Source of the DNA: Desulfotomaculum nigrificans DSM 574
GTDB lineage: Bacteria; Bacillota; Desulfotomaculia; Desulfotomaculales; Desulfotomaculaceae
Direction: 5' to 3'
Assembly (NCBI RefSeq): GCF_000189755.2
Contig: NZ_KI912183.1
Location: forward strand, 1,676,257-1,740,256
DNA: 64,000 bases
Both the position numbers and the translations under genes were made by a program. This document shows positions 32,666-41,629 of the stretch, one piece after another. How positions within the stretch are numbered: position 1 is the stretch's first letter; the number at the start of each line of letters is the position of its first letter. The notes under the pieces are model-generated. The model was given only the letters and a program-made list of their open reading frames with translations, was not told the origin of the DNA and did not search any database.

Positions 32666-32932
32666 CTCCTTATTTATTCTGTTGTTAGCTATTATTTCTA
32701 CCGTTTACTTTAATTATACAGTAGATTTGTTTCCCGGTTTTTTATAACCTTGGTATATTTTGAAACACTGTTCTAGTCTGGAACACTTAATTGCAGCCCC
32801 TGTTTCAAATTATAGTTAAGATTACGTGTTTTTAAGGATTGTTTAGTCCATAACTTTGGCGCGGGTTTTGCATATTAATTCAGCAGCATTGTTACCAATA
32901 GCACAATCCCTTGCCTGGAAAGGAGCAAAGTT

Positions 32933-33316
32933 ATGGGTAAATTATACTTTGGGCAGTCCCTGGATGTAATCAAAAGGATTATCATATCTGGATTTAAACC
33001 AGGGGAAATCCTGCGGGATAATTTAATAGAAGCCATGATCGATGCCCGCAACAGCGTAGGTTTAAACCGCCGCTTTCGGCCGGCGGTTTTAGTGTTGGAA
33101 GCACCCACCAATCCTAAATTACTGGTGCAAATCGAGTCCCAAATTATTGTGCAAAAGAGTTTTAGTCCCATAAGTTTAGAAATATTGCTGGTCAAAATAG
33201 ATTTTCGCGCGCCGCATTTAGCCAGAGTAGCCAAGTCTGTTTCCCCTCTGACCATGCTTGACCTGCCCCCTTATAGTAAAAAGCCATTTAATAAAAAATT
33301 GGGCACCAGGATTTAG
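32933..33316 (+). CDS. Hypothetical protein (127 aa), family not recognised
   Basis: I do not recognise it. It is basic and soluble, without signal or membrane segment. It begins MGKLYFGQSLDVIKRIIISG and has a central hydrophobic strand RPAVLVLEAPTN. A good ribosome binding site (AAAGGAG, seven bases from the ATG) supports translation. An equally long frame runs opposite, but without a ribosome binding site. It stands alone and meets the CDF gene tail to tail, 12 bases away. Confidence 0.65.
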   Translation: MGKLYFGQSLDVIKRIIISGFKPGEILRDNLIEAMIDARNSVGLNRRFRPAVLVLEAPTNPKLLVQIESQIIVQKSFSPISLEILLVKIDFRAPHLARVAKSVSPLTMLDLPPYSKKPFNKKLGTRI

Positions 33317-33327
33317 CTCCGGGCCCA

Positions 33328-34308
33328 TCATTGATTAACATCATTTTTTTTGTTTTGCACAGGGCAACGCCCCTTGACACATGAACCGGTGCCGCAGGAA
33401 GGGGCGTTACAGGAGATATCCCGGGGTTCCTCCACTGCTTCACATGGTTCAGTGTGTATTAAAACCTCAACTCCTGGCAAAATTTCTCTAATTTCCGCCT
33501 CAATTCGGTCACAAAGCAGGTGGGCGCTGCTTATGGGCATGTGCCGGGGTACCACCAGATGAAGGTCCACATGGCGGTTTGGTCCCGCCTTACGGGTACG
33601 TAAGCCGTGATATTCCAGAAACTTATCTGCATGGTTCGTTAGCACACCTTTAATTACCTCTTCTTCCTCCTGGGGTAAACTGGCATCTAACATACTGCTC
33701 ATGGAGTCCCTGATTAAGTCAACTGCGGCTTTAACTATGAGCAAACCCACGGCAATGGCTATCAGGGGGTCTAAGATGGTGTATCCGGTAACTTTAATGG
33801 CCCCTATACCGATAAAAACACCCAGGGAGGTATACACATCAGTTCGCAGGTGCCAACCGTCCGCCACCAGGGCCGGTGACTCGGTTTCCTCCCCCACCTT
33901 GATTAGCACCCGGGAAACAATCCAGTTAATCCCCGCCGATGCACCCATGACAACAGCCCCCAGGCCCAGGGCCTCCAGCTCACCGCCACCGTGTAACAGT
34001 TTAGGCACCGATTGGGTAAAAATGCCGATAGCTGCCACTAAAATTAGCAACGCCTCAATGATACCCGCCAGATTTTCAAATTTGCCGTGCCCGTAAGGGT
34101 GGCTTTCATCCGCCGGTTTACCTGATTGCCTTACAGCCATAAAGGCAATTAAGGAGGCCACCAGATCTAAACCGGAGTGCAGTGCTTCGGAAATAACCCC
34201 CACCGACCCCATGGTTAAGCCAACCCATAACTTACCCATAGTTAAACAAGTGTTGGACAGGATGGAAAGGCGGGCAACTCTTACTTTTTTATTTTGCACA
34301 TCGCTCAT
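33328..34308 (-). CDS. CDF-family divalent metal exporter with Cys-rich tail
   Basis: About 326 residues from ATG 34308, chosen for GGAGG eight bases before it. It has the CDF membrane domain (SEALHSGLDLVASLIAFMAV, HPYGHGKFENLAG with the metal site His/Asp residues, ALVADGWHLRTDVYTSLG) and a cytoplasmic C-terminal domain (HVDLHLVVPRHMPISSAH). The very end, CNAPSCGTGSCVKGRCPVQ, adds four to five cysteines not usual in CDF proteins, a possible metal-sensing or delivery tail. A NiCo-type riboswitch directly upstream suggests that cobalt and nickel are exported. Confidence 0.93.
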   Translation of the reverse strand: MSDVQNKKVRVARLSILSNTCLTMGKLWVGLTMGSVGVISEALHSGLDLVASLIAFMAVRQSGKPADESHPYGHGKFENLAGIIEALLILVAAIGIFTQSVPKLLHGGGELEALGLGAVVMGASAGINWIVSRVLIKVGEETESPALVADGWHLRTDVYTSLGVFIGIGAIKVTGYTILDPLIAIAVGLLIVKAAVDLIRDSMSSMLDASLPQEEEEVIKGVLTNHADKFLEYHGLRTRKAGPNRHVDLHLVVPRHMPISSAHLLCDRIEAEIREILPGVEVLIHTEPCEAVEEPRDISCNAPSCGTGSCVKGRCPVQNKKNDVNQ

Positions 34309-34324
34309 AAATTTCGCCTCCAAA

Positions 34325-34430
34325 ACAAAACCCGTGTGACCTCATCTGACGAGGGTTAGATGAAGTCCCACGGGTAAATCCGCTGCCTAAACGGCCCGGC
34401 CTTTTCAAAATCCGGCCTGACGGCATCAGT
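34325..34430 (-). promoter_or_regulatory. NiCo (czcD) riboswitch before the CDF exporter
   Basis: The minus strand reads GTCAGGC, a hairpin, GGCCGGGCCG, TTTAGGCAGCGG, then CCGTGGGACTTCATC. The CAGGC, GCCGGGC, GGCAnCnG and GUGGGAC blocks match what I recall of the NiCo riboswitch four-way junction. The 3' part (ACCCGTG..GACTTCATCT / AGATGAGGTCACACGGGT-TTT) can form a terminator, so metal binding would favour read-through. The gene type downstream agrees. I did not fold it. Confidence 0.72.
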
Positions 34431-34476
34431 ATATCATGTTAAAAAATAATTAGCAACTGGCTGCCTGTCTCAAAAA

Positions 34477-35931
34477 TTATTCCGGAAACCACCCTAATAC
34501 CGGTTTACGGGCGGCGGTCACCTCATCCAACCTGCGTACCGGCGTGGTGTAGGGGGCGTTCTTTAATGTATCAGGATTTTCTCTGGCCTCGGCCAATACC
34601 TTGATCAGGCTGTCAGCAAATTGGTCCAGGGTTTCTTTGTTCTCAGTTTCGGTTGGTTCAATCATGAGGGCTTCCTCCACGATTAACGGGAAGTATACCG
34701 TGGGCGGATGGTACCCGTAATCCAGCAAACGTTTGGCAATGTCCAGCGTTTTAACACCCTTCTCTTTTAAATCCTTCGGGGGTGATGCCACAAATTCGTG
34801 CATGCACAGCCTGGGGAAAGGAATCCTTAGCTGGTCGCTTAACCGGTGCTTGATATAGTTAGCATTTAATACAGCATGTTCGGAAACCTGCTTCAGACCA
34901 CCGCCGCCCAAAGCCCGGATGTAGGTATAGGCCTTCACCACTACCCCGAAGTTACCATAGAAAGCCTTTACCCGGCCAATGGATTGGGGCCGTTGGTAAT
35001 CCAGATCATACCGGTCTCCCTGCTTAACCACCACCGGTTTGGGTAAGAAGGGCGCTAATTTGGCCTTAACGCCCACCGGTCCGGAGCCAGGGCCACCGCC
35101 ACCGTGGGGAGTACCAAAGGTTTTATGCAGGTTCAGGTGCACCACATCAAAGCCCATGTCCCCGGGGCGGGCATAACCCATAATGGCATTCAGGTTAGCC
35201 CCGTCATAATACAGTAAACCTCCGGCCCGGTGTACCAGGTCAGCGATTTCCTTAATATTATCCTCAAATAAACCCAGGGTACTGGGATTGGTCAGCATTA
35301 AAGCCGCTACATCCGGACCTAACACCTGTTTAAGGCTTTCCAGGTCCACCCCACCACGTTCATCAGACTTAACTTCCACCACTTTAAAGCCGCACATGGT
35401 GGCGGAGGCCGGGTTAGTGCCGTGGGCAGAATCCGGTACGATTACCTTGGTGCGTTTAGTTTCTCCCCGGCTTTCCAGGTAGGCTTTGATGATCAGCATG
35501 CCGGTCATTTCACCATGGGCGCCGGCTGCCGGCTGCAGTGTGAATTCATCCATGCCGGTAATCTCGGCCAAGTCACGTTGCATTTCATACATTAACTGTA
35601 AGGCCCCCTGGGTGAGCTCCGCCGGTTGGTACGGGTGCAGGTTGGTAAATCCCGGTAGCGAGGCGGCATCCTCGGCCACCTTGGCATTGTATTTCATGGT
35701 GCAGGAACCCAGTGGGTAAAATCCTACATCCACCCCAAAGTTCATTCTGGACAGGCGTACAAAGTGGCGCACAGTATCCAGTTCACTTACCTCCGGTAAA
35801 TCGGGGGCTTCCTCCCTTAAATAGTTCCCCGGCAATAACTTCTGGAGCGGGGCGGTAGGAACGTCAATGTCTGGAAAGGTTATCCCCTGGCGTCCGGGAG
35901 AACTTAATTCAAAGATTAATTTCTCGGTCAT
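34477..35931 (-). CDS. gcvPB: Glycine dehydrogenase (decarboxylating) subunit 2
   Basis: 484 residues. It is the PLP-carrying half of the two-subunit P-protein. The PLP lysine is in [18 protein letters not shown]. The start [20 protein letters not shown] is family-typical. With GcvPA it decarboxylates glycine and passes the aminomethyl group to GcvH. Its ATG overlaps the stop of gcvPA by four bases (ATGA). It is the last gene of the gcv operon. Confidence 0.97.
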   Translation of the reverse strand: MTEKLIFELSSPGRQGITFPDIDVPTAPLQKLLPGNYLREEAPDLPEVSELDTVRHFVRLSRMNFGVDVGFYPLGSCTMKYNAKVAEDAASLPGFTNLHPYQPAELTQGALQLMYEMQRDLAEITGMDEFTLQPAAGAHGEMTGMLIIKAYLESRGETKRTKVIVPDSAHGTNPASATMCGFKVVEVKSDERGGVDLESLKQVLGPDVAALMLTNPSTLGLFEDNIKEIADLVHRAGGLLYYDGANLNAIMGYARPGDMGFDVVHLNLHKTFGTPHGGGGPGSGPVGVKAKLAPFLPKPVVVKQGDRYDLDYQRPQSIGRVKAFYGNFGVVVKAYTYIRALGGGGLKQVSEHAVLNANYIKHRLSDQLRIPFPRLCMHEFVASPPKDLKEKGVKTLDIAKRLLDYGYHPPTVYFPLIVEEALMIEPTETENKETLDQFADSLIKVLAEARENPDTLKNAPYTTPVRRLDEVTAARKPVLGWFPE

Positions 35932-37268
35932 GCTATCGCCCCCAATCTCTGGGCCAGTAACTCTATCTCCTGTTGGCTACGTTTTTCTGTCACACATATC
36001 AACATGTGGCCGGCTAATTCCGGGTAATACAGGCCTAAGTCCAGACCACCCAGGATATTATGCCGGAGTAATTGCCGGTTGATCTCGGCCGGCGCCCGGC
36101 TGGTTTTAATCACGAATTCTTTAAACACCGGAGTGGTCCAGGGTAGCTCATAGCCAGGAATTTTAGCCAGTAAATCTCTGGTATAAGCAGTTTTCTGTAC
36201 ACATGATTCCGCTACCTGACGCAAACCCTTTTTCCCCACCAGGCTTAAATAAACCGTAACAGCCAGGGCACACAGGGCCTGGTTGGAGCAAATGTTGGAA
36301 GTGGCCTTATCCCGGCGAATATGCTGTTCCCTGGCCTGCAGGGTCAATACATAGCTGCGTTTGCCATCCACGTCAACTGTTTGACCAACAATACGGCCGG
36401 GCATTCTTCTCAGGAACTTATCCTTACAGGCTAAAAAGCCTACATATGGTCCGCCATAGGAGAGCGGCAGCCCCAGTGCCTGCCCCTCGCCCACTACAAT
36501 ATCTGCCCCGCATTGCCCCGGGGACTTCAGTAGTCCCAGAGCAACGGGATCGGCGCAAACAACCAGCAAGGCCCCCACAGCATGGGCGGCTTCGGCCAAA
36601 CCGGTTAAATCTTCAATGCAACCAAAGAAGTTGGGGTACTGTACCAGCAAGGCGGCAGTATTTTTATCCAATACTTTGGCCGCTTCCTGAACCGTTGTAA
36701 CCCCGTCCTGGTAATTAACCTCGGTAACCTTGATGCCAGGGCCGGACATATAAGTATTGAGAGTTTCCCGGTACTCGGGATGCACGGTTCTGGCCACCAC
36801 TACAGCATCTCGTTTGGTGGTGGCACAGGCCATCAGGGCAGCTTCCGCCAAGGCACTGGCCCCATCATACATGGAAGCGTTGGCTGCATCCATCCCGGTA
36901 AGGATACGAATCATACTTTGATATTCAAAAATAGATTGCAGCACACCCTGGCTGATTTCCGGCTGGTAAGGAGTATATGCCGTATAAAACTCTGATCTGG
37001 ACAAAATATGTTTTACGGCACTGGGTACATAGTGATCGTAAGCGCCGGCCCCCAGGAAGCAAATATATTCATCAGTACCCGAGTTTAATTTAGCCAGATC
37101 AGCCATATGACGGGACAGTTCCATTTCCGAAAGCCCGCCGGCCACATTAAGATCTCGCTTTAGCCTGACTTCCTCAGGAATATCCTGAAAAAGTTGGTCT
37201 GTATGATTTATTTTTAATGCCGCCAGCATTTGCCGGCGTTCTTCTTCAGTATGGGGAATAAATTTCAA
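35928..37268 (-). CDS. gcvPA: Glycine dehydrogenase (decarboxylating) subunit 1
   Basis: About 446 residues. I choose TTG 37268 as start: the product then begins [20 protein letters not shown] like the family, one base after the gcvH stop, with GAAGAAGGG as ribosome binding site. A longer frame to 37310 overlaps gcvH. Family segments include [40 protein letters not shown] and [20 protein letters not shown]. It forms the P-protein with GcvPB. Confidence 0.96.
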   Translation of the reverse strand: MKFIPHTEEERRQMLAALKINHTDQLFQDIPEEVRLKRDLNVAGGLSEMELSRHMADLAKLNSGTDEYICFLGAGAYDHYVPSAVKHILSRSEFYTAYTPYQPEISQGVLQSIFEYQSMIRILTGMDAANASMYDGASALAEAALMACATTKRDAVVVARTVHPEYRETLNTYMSGPGIKVTEVNYQDGVTTVQEAAKVLDKNTAALLVQYPNFFGCIEDLTGLAEAAHAVGALLVVCADPVALGLLKSPGQCGADIVVGEGQALGLPLSYGGPYVGFLACKDKFLRRMPGRIVGQTVDVDGKRSYVLTLQAREQHIRRDKATSNICSNQALCALAVTVYLSLVGKKGLRQVAESCVQKTAYTRDLLAKIPGYELPWTTPVFKEFVIKTSRAPAEINRQLLRHNILGGLDLGLYYPELAGHMLICVTEKRSQQEIELLAQRLGAIA

Positions 37269-37269
37269 A

Positions 37270-37656
37270 TTAATTCCCTTCTTCCACCATGGCCTTGTAT
37301 TCTTCGGCACTCATTAAGTTGTCCAGTTGAGACGGGTCGGACATTTCCACTACCATCATCCACCCCTTACCATAGGGATCCTGGTTAACCAATTCAGGGG
37401 AATCAATGACCTCATTATTTACCTCCACCACTTCGCCGCTAACCGGCACATACAAATCGCTGGCAGTTTTAACAGACTCCACTACACCAAAGGTATCGTC
37501 TACCTCCACGGTATCCCCTACAGATGGCAGTTCTACAAAAACAATATCGCCCAGGGATTCTTGAGCAAAATCAGTGATCCCTACAATAGCTCGGTTTCCG
37601 TCTACTTTTACCCATTCATGTTCTTTACTGTACTTTAAATCAGCTGGTACCTTCAT
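37270..37656 (-). CDS. gcvH: Glycine cleavage system H protein
   Basis: 128 residues, normal length. It starts [16 protein letters not shown]. The lipoyl-lysine lies in [19 protein letters not shown]. It shuttles the aminomethyl group between the P, T and L proteins. It sits five bases after gcvT. Confidence 0.97.
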   Translation of the reverse strand: MKVPADLKYSKEHEWVKVDGNRAIVGITDFAQESLGDIVFVELPSVGDTVEVDDTFGVVESVKTASDLYVPVSGEVVEVNNEVIDSPELVNQDPYGKGWMMVVEMSDPSQLDNLMSAEEYKAMVEEGN

Positions 37657-37661
37657 TAATA

Positions 37662-38765
37662 TTAGCCCTCCCGTTTATAAAATGGTTTTGGCACAATCTT
37701 GGCCTTTAATGCTTTACCCCGAACCATAATATCCAGTTCGGTGCCAACAGCGACCCACTGAGCCGCCACATAACCTAAGCCTAAATTTTTCCCTATCGAT
37801 GGTGCAAAGGTGCCGGAAGTAATCCAACCCACCTCTTGACCATCTTTACTGATGGTATAACCCTGGCGAGGAATACCTCGGTCAATCATTTCCAGGCCCA
37901 CCAGCTTGTGGCTGGGGCCTGTCTCTTTCTGCTGTAACAGGGCTTCTCTACCCACGAAATCTCCCTTGTTAAATTTCACCGTCCAGCCAAGGCCAGCCAT
38001 TACCGGGGAAACACTGTCGGTAAGTTCATGTCCGTATAAGGCCAGGCAAGCCTCAAAACGCAGGGTATCCCTGGCTCCCAGGCCAACCGGCTTAATACCT
38101 TCCCCCTGGCCGGCAGCTAAAATGGCCCGCCAGAGCAGCCGGGCGTGTTCAGCCGGGAAATACAATTCAAAACCATCTTCCCCGGTGTAGCCGGTGCGGG
38201 AGATTAAACAGTTAATTCCCTCCACCAGGCCGTAGACGAAGTGGAAATGCTTTATTTCATTAAGATCCACCGAGGTCAATTTCTGCAGTATCTTGATGGC
38301 CCGGGGGCCCTGCAAAGCCAGCTGGCAGGTAACATCCGATACGTTTTTTACCTCAACGCCCTCATTGGCGTAGACTTTCACCCAGTTATAATCCTTTTCA
38401 ATATTGGCGGCATTGACCACCAGCAGGTACTGGTTTTCCTCCAACTGATAAACCAGCAAATCATCCACTGTCCCACCGGTGGGGTGACACATAGGGGTAT
38501 ACAGGGCCGCCCCTGGTGTTAGACGATTTACATCATTGGTAATTATGCTTTGAATTAACTCCCGGGCCCCTGGACCGGTAATTTGAATCTCACCCATGTG
38601 AGAAACGTCAAATAATCCAGCGGCGGACCTGACGGTCTCATGCTCTTTAAGAATACCCTCGTATTGGACCGGCATTAACCAGCCCCCAAATTCAACCATC
38701 TTTGCCCCTGCGGCAAGGTGCTCATCGTAAAGAGGTGTTCGTTTTAATTCGGACACTCTCTTCAC
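37662..38765 (-). CDS. gcvT: Glycine cleavage system T protein (aminomethyltransferase)
   Basis: 367 residues. It transfers the aminomethyl carbon to tetrahydrofolate, releasing ammonia. Family motifs are [50 protein letters not shown] and [20 protein letters not shown]. It is the first gene of the gcv operon, and the tandem glycine riboswitch is just upstream. Confidence 0.97.
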   Translation of the reverse strand: MKRVSELKRTPLYDEHLAAGAKMVEFGGWLMPVQYEGILKEHETVRSAAGLFDVSHMGEIQITGPGARELIQSIITNDVNRLTPGAALYTPMCHPTGGTVDDLLVYQLEENQYLLVVNAANIEKDYNWVKVYANEGVEVKNVSDVTCQLALQGPRAIKILQKLTSVDLNEIKHFHFVYGLVEGINCLISRTGYTGEDGFELYFPAEHARLLWRAILAAGQGEGIKPVGLGARDTLRFEACLALYGHELTDSVSPVMAGLGWTVKFNKGDFVGREALLQQKETGPSHKLVGLEMIDRGIPRQGYTISKDGQEVGWITSGTFAPSIGKNLGLGYVAAQWVAVGTELDIMVRGKALKAKIVPKPFYKREG

Positions 38766-38822
38766 CCCCTCTGGTTTATTATGTTCCAGGCAGTATAATA
38801 TTACACAGTATAAGAAACCAAA

Positions 38823-39063
38823 CGTAAAAGGACGGAGTTATACCTTTACGCTGGTACAACTCTGTCCTTTAACCTGAGAGATGACCTCATGTTTCAGAAG
38901 TTTCCCCTTTGGTGTCCCGCACTGCCCAGTTAAGCAGGAGCTCTCCAGAGTCACGTCCGGTGACAGTCCTTTTGCCTGAGAGTTTACCAAATTTTCTCCA
39001 GCCTGAGAAAATAAGGTTGCTCCTTCGGCGCCCCATAAAGGGATCTCTCCCGCCACCATCATC
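38823..39063 (-). promoter_or_regulatory. Tandem glycine riboswitch of the gcv operon
   Basis: On the minus strand two aptamers follow each other. The first has GGCGGGAGAGA, the CTCAGGCAAAAGGAC core and ACCGGACG. The second has CTCTGGAGAG, GCGGGACACCAAAGGGG, then CATCTCTCAGGTTAAAGGAC. The last aptamer runs into a stem, AAGGACAGAGTTGTACC / GGTATAACTCCGTCCTTTT, the expression-platform terminator. Glycine binding switches on gcvT-H-PA-PB. Confidence 0.95.
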
Positions 39064-39273
39064 CGCTTTTTTGATTTTTATGACTAATTTCTTTTTCCAG
39101 TTAAGAAATTCCTTTTTGTGAAAAATTATTTTTATTGCTAGCACTGCCATAAATAATTAAACCTAATATTGGAGATAATAACAAAAGCAAGGTACCTCAG
39201 GGGCCAAGTTTTTTCGCTCCTTTCCATTATCCCCTGGTGGGTCTGGGATCGATGGGTACGGAGTGAGCAAATT
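39064..39273. other. Intergenic, no gene seen
   Basis: About 210 bp between the glycine riboswitch and the dispersed repeat. AT-rich at its left end; presumably it contains the gcv promoter reading left. I see no ORF with a ribosome binding site. Confidence 0.5.
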
Positions 39274-39351
39274 AAACTTGGCTGGCGCCAAGCCCTTGGG
39301 CGTACCCACAAGGGGCACAAGCCGGCGGCAGCCTTAGTTGCCCTTGTGCAT
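39274..39351 (+). repeat. Triple-hairpin dispersed repeat, copy 1
   Basis: AAACTTGGCTGGCGCCAAGC, CCTTGGGCGTACCCACAAGG, GGCACAAGCCGGCGGCAGCC, TTAGTTG. Three potential hairpins: CTTGGC-TGGC-GCCAAG, CCCTTG...CAAGGG and GCACAAG...CTTGTGC. It is nearly identical to the inverted copy at 62664-62741 and matches a deleted copy at 44461-44508. Confidence 0.85.
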
Positions 39352-39362
39352 AGACCTTGCTA

Positions 39363-39388
39363 AAGGAAACCTCCCTTCGGGGGGGTTT
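39363..39388. terminator. Stable UUCG hairpin before the SASP gene
   Basis: GGAAACCTCCC-TTCG-GGGGGGTTTC lies just upstream of the SASP ribosome binding site. It lacks a clear U-run on the plus strand. It may be a weak terminator or an mRNA 5' stabiliser for the spore gene. Confidence 0.5.
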
Positions 39389-39410
39389 CTGTTTGAAGGA
39401 GGTTTTGCCG

Positions 39411-39635
39411 ATGGGTTTTATCCGGGGTAAAGGTCGCCCCAAGAAAGAAAAGAAACCGACTCCCATGGATTTATTAAAACTGGAGATTGCTGAAGAACTT
39501 GGCTTGGCTGATAAGATAAAAAGAGAGGGTTGGGGCGCTTTGACTTCCGCTGAATCCGGACGTATTGGCGGCATTATCACCCAGCGGGCCAAAAGGGGCT
39601 TAATCGACCTTGACGCCCTCCGGGGAAGCAAATAA
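39411..39635 (+). CDS. Alpha/beta-type small acid-soluble spore protein
   Basis: 74 residues from ATG 39411 (AAGGAGG eight bases before). It has the SASP signature: the germination-protease site in LKLEIAEELGL, then GWGALTSAESGRIGGIITQR. The first 20 residues are unusually basic (GKGRPKKEKKP). SASPs coat and protect spore DNA and are expressed late in the forespore. The longer frame to 39357 runs through the hairpin and is not favoured. Shows that the host makes spores. Confidence 0.88.
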   Translation: MGFIRGKGRPKKEKKPTPMDLLKLEIAEELGLADKIKREGWGALTSAESGRIGGIITQRAKRGLIDLDALRGSK

Positions 39636-39641
39636 CATGTC

Positions 39642-39675
39642 ATAACCCGCCGACCACCCGGGCCGGCGGGTTATC
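39642..39675. terminator. Terminator between SASP and the 58-aa gene
   Basis: ATAACCCGCCG-ACCACCCGGGC-CGGCGGGTTAT then CCTCTTT. It can serve the SASP transcript and the convergent transporter transcript. Confidence 0.82.
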
Positions 39676-39679
39676 CTCT

Positions 39680-39856
39680 TTACTTAAACACTTCAAAAGC
39701 CAAGATAAATACAACCAGTAGACCAATACCCAGTACTAAAGAATAGGTGATGAGTTTTTTCTCAATGGGTTGTAATTCAAAATATTCATCATCGGCCCTG
39801 GCTTGTGCGGCGGTTACTACCGGTTGTTCCTGTTGCCTAACTTTAACTTCTGGCAT
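39680..39856 (-). CDS. Small single-helix membrane protein (58 aa) behind the YeiH-type exporter
   Basis: Translates as MPEVKVRQQEQPVVTAAQAR, ADDEYFELQPIEKKLI, TYSLVLGIGLLVVFILAF, EVFK: a charged cytoplasmic front and one membrane helix at the end. AAGGGGGG precedes the ATG by about eight bases. It begins 27 bases after the end of the YeiH-type gene on the same strand and ends at a terminator, so it is probably co-transcribed and may be a small accessory subunit. I do not recognise the family. Confidence 0.72.
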   Translation of the reverse strand: MPEVKVRQQEQPVVTAAQARADDEYFELQPIEKKLITYSLVLGIGLLVVFILAFEVFK

Positions 39857-39883
39857 AACTATGGCCCCCCTTGCAGAGATTTA

Positions 39884-41374
39884 CTAACCACCAACTATCG
39901 GCGGCATAACGCCGTGATAGAACAACCAGGATATGAACAGACCTACCCACAGAATAAAGCCAAACAAACATACCGCGTATACCGCCACAATGCGACCCAT
40001 ACCTTCCTCCCAAAGTTTGCGTACGTTGGTAATTAACCCGATGGAGAAGAAGCACAGGCCAAAGAAGATTGATCTTAGCCCGTTGGCCTGGTTGGAGCCG
40101 GCCTCGGCCAGTTTAACCACCTTGGGATCAGATAAACCGATGAACAGCAGAATAAAGAAAGTAAGGGCAAAGCCGATAACAAATTTGGGGAAACGATCCC
40201 AGATCTCGGAGGCGGAGACTTTATCGGCTGCCTGCGATGCTGCATCTTGTTTTTTGTTTAGTTTAAAGACAGACCAGATGATAGCCAGTATAAAGGCCCA
40301 CACACCAATGAAAATATCAATAAATACCTTGGTGGTGGTGGCCGCCATCAGCATCCAGCCTTCTTCATAATTGATCCCCAATTCTTTGAGGGCCTTAGCC
40401 CGCACCAGTGAATCGGTAATGGCCCCGCTGGCTACGGCACCGCCGTCACTCTTAACGGCCAACCCCATCCAGGCACCGGCCACCATGGGCTCGTGATAAA
40501 GGAAAGTTTGGGCAATCCAAGGGAGAATCAGCATTTCCACAGCCACAAAGACGATGATTACGGCTGATAAAATAACCGGTACAATGGGCCGGGAACGAAT
40601 AGCACCGCCGGTGGCAATGGCTGCCGAAACACCGCAGATGGAGATACCCGAAGCTAAAGGTGCGGCCCATTCCGGTGTGAATTTAAAGTATTTACGGGAG
40701 ATAAAGTAAACAACCGGCCAGTAAATTAAATAAGCCTCTACAACGGCGCAAAGTCCCCGCACAATGACTGTGGAGGCCAGGCCCAGGGCTCCTACTGTTT
40801 TAATCCCGATGGCGGCACCCAGAATAACAATACCGGTTTTAATAAACCACTCGGGTTTGGCTGCTTCTTCCAGGTATCTGGCTACCCCTGGGGCAAAGTT
40901 ACCTATAATCAGGCCAACGATCATGGCGATAACAAATCCCATTTCACCCAGGCCCAGGGACCATGAGACGCCCAGCTTAGCTTGTTTGTCAGGAGTGGCA
41001 GCAATGTAAGCGTTATCACCAATAACCATGCACAGGTAGGTTATACCAAAAATAACAGTAAAACCAATTATAAACCGCTTGACATTAGCGCCCATTACGG
41101 AAGCACCAATAGTAGTCAGGACCAGTAAGAACAGATAAGTTAAAATTAACGAAGTAATCCCGGACATACCGGCGTACGACTTGGAAATAGGGGCAATTGC
41201 CTTGGAAATATCAGTCCATACTGAACTTTTAACTACCCAACCAAGTAAATCCGCGCCAAAGATCGGGCCCAGGCCTAGCAAAAAGATAAACAAGCCCAGC
41301 CAGACGGCCCACCAATCTTCATTTTTGCTCATCGGTACATTACCCGAAACCGAAACATTTCCGTCCTTAACCAT
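39884..41374 (-). CDS. YeiH-family putative sulfate exporter
   Basis: 496 residues and ~11-12 hydrophobic helices. Family marks (Cons_hypoth698) include KTGIVILGAAIGIKTVGALG, PLASGISICGVSAAIATGGA and GLAVKSDGGAVASGAITDSL. It is longer than typical YeiH (~350), with an N-terminal extension WWAVWLGLFIFLLG and a charged loop after ~330. The family is annotated as a putative sulfate exporter; experimental support is limited. In a sulfate reducer it may handle sulfonate or sulfite/sulfate. A small membrane protein follows. The ATG has GGGGAGGGA before it. Confidence 0.88.
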   Translation of the reverse strand: MVKDGNVSVSGNVPMSKNEDWWAVWLGLFIFLLGLGPIFGADLLGWVVKSSVWTDISKAIAPISKSYAGMSGITSLILTYLFLLVLTTIGASVMGANVKRFIIGFTVIFGITYLCMVIGDNAYIAATPDKQAKLGVSWSLGLGEMGFVIAMIVGLIIGNFAPGVARYLEEAAKPEWFIKTGIVILGAAIGIKTVGALGLASTVIVRGLCAVVEAYLIYWPVVYFISRKYFKFTPEWAAPLASGISICGVSAAIATGGAIRSRPIVPVILSAVIIVFVAVEMLILPWIAQTFLYHEPMVAGAWMGLAVKSDGGAVASGAITDSLVRAKALKELGINYEEGWMLMAATTTKVFIDIFIGVWAFILAIIWSVFKLNKKQDAASQAADKVSASEIWDRFPKFVIGFALTFFILLFIGLSDPKVVKLAEAGSNQANGLRSIFFGLCFFSIGLITNVRKLWEEGMGRIVAVYAVCLFGFILWVGLFISWLFYHGVMPPIVGG

Positions 41375-41441
41375 TGTCTTCCCTCCCCGTATTAATTTTT
41401 AATAAAAATATTTTCTGTTACGCCCCGTACCACCTCCTTAC

Positions 41442-41475
41442 CATATATTTAGAACTAAAGTCATATATTTAGAAC
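41442..41475. repeat. Direct repeat upstream of the YeiH-type gene
   Basis: CATATATTTAGAAC occurs at 41442-41455 and again at 41462-41475, 20 bases apart, i.e. two helical turns. It lies in the 5' region of the YeiH gene and looks like paired binding sites for a regulator. A TAAGGAGGTGG sequence adjoins it but has no start codon at the right distance. Confidence 0.5.
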
Positions 41476-41587
41476 GACATTTGTCTCTTGCTACTTACTT
41501 CACATTTTTTAGTTAATTATAACAAATATATACTGAATATTTTGTAAAATCGAGTCGAAAGTATATATTTTATGGGAATGTGATAAA

Positions 41588-41625
41588 TAAAAAAAGCTGC
41601 CCTTATTAACAGGCAGCTTTCCTAA
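41588..41625 (-). terminator. ileS terminator
   Basis: AAGCTGCCTGTTAATAAGGGCAGCTTTTTTTATTT on the minus strand, just after the ileS stop. Confidence 0.9.
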
Positions 41626-41629
41626 TTTA

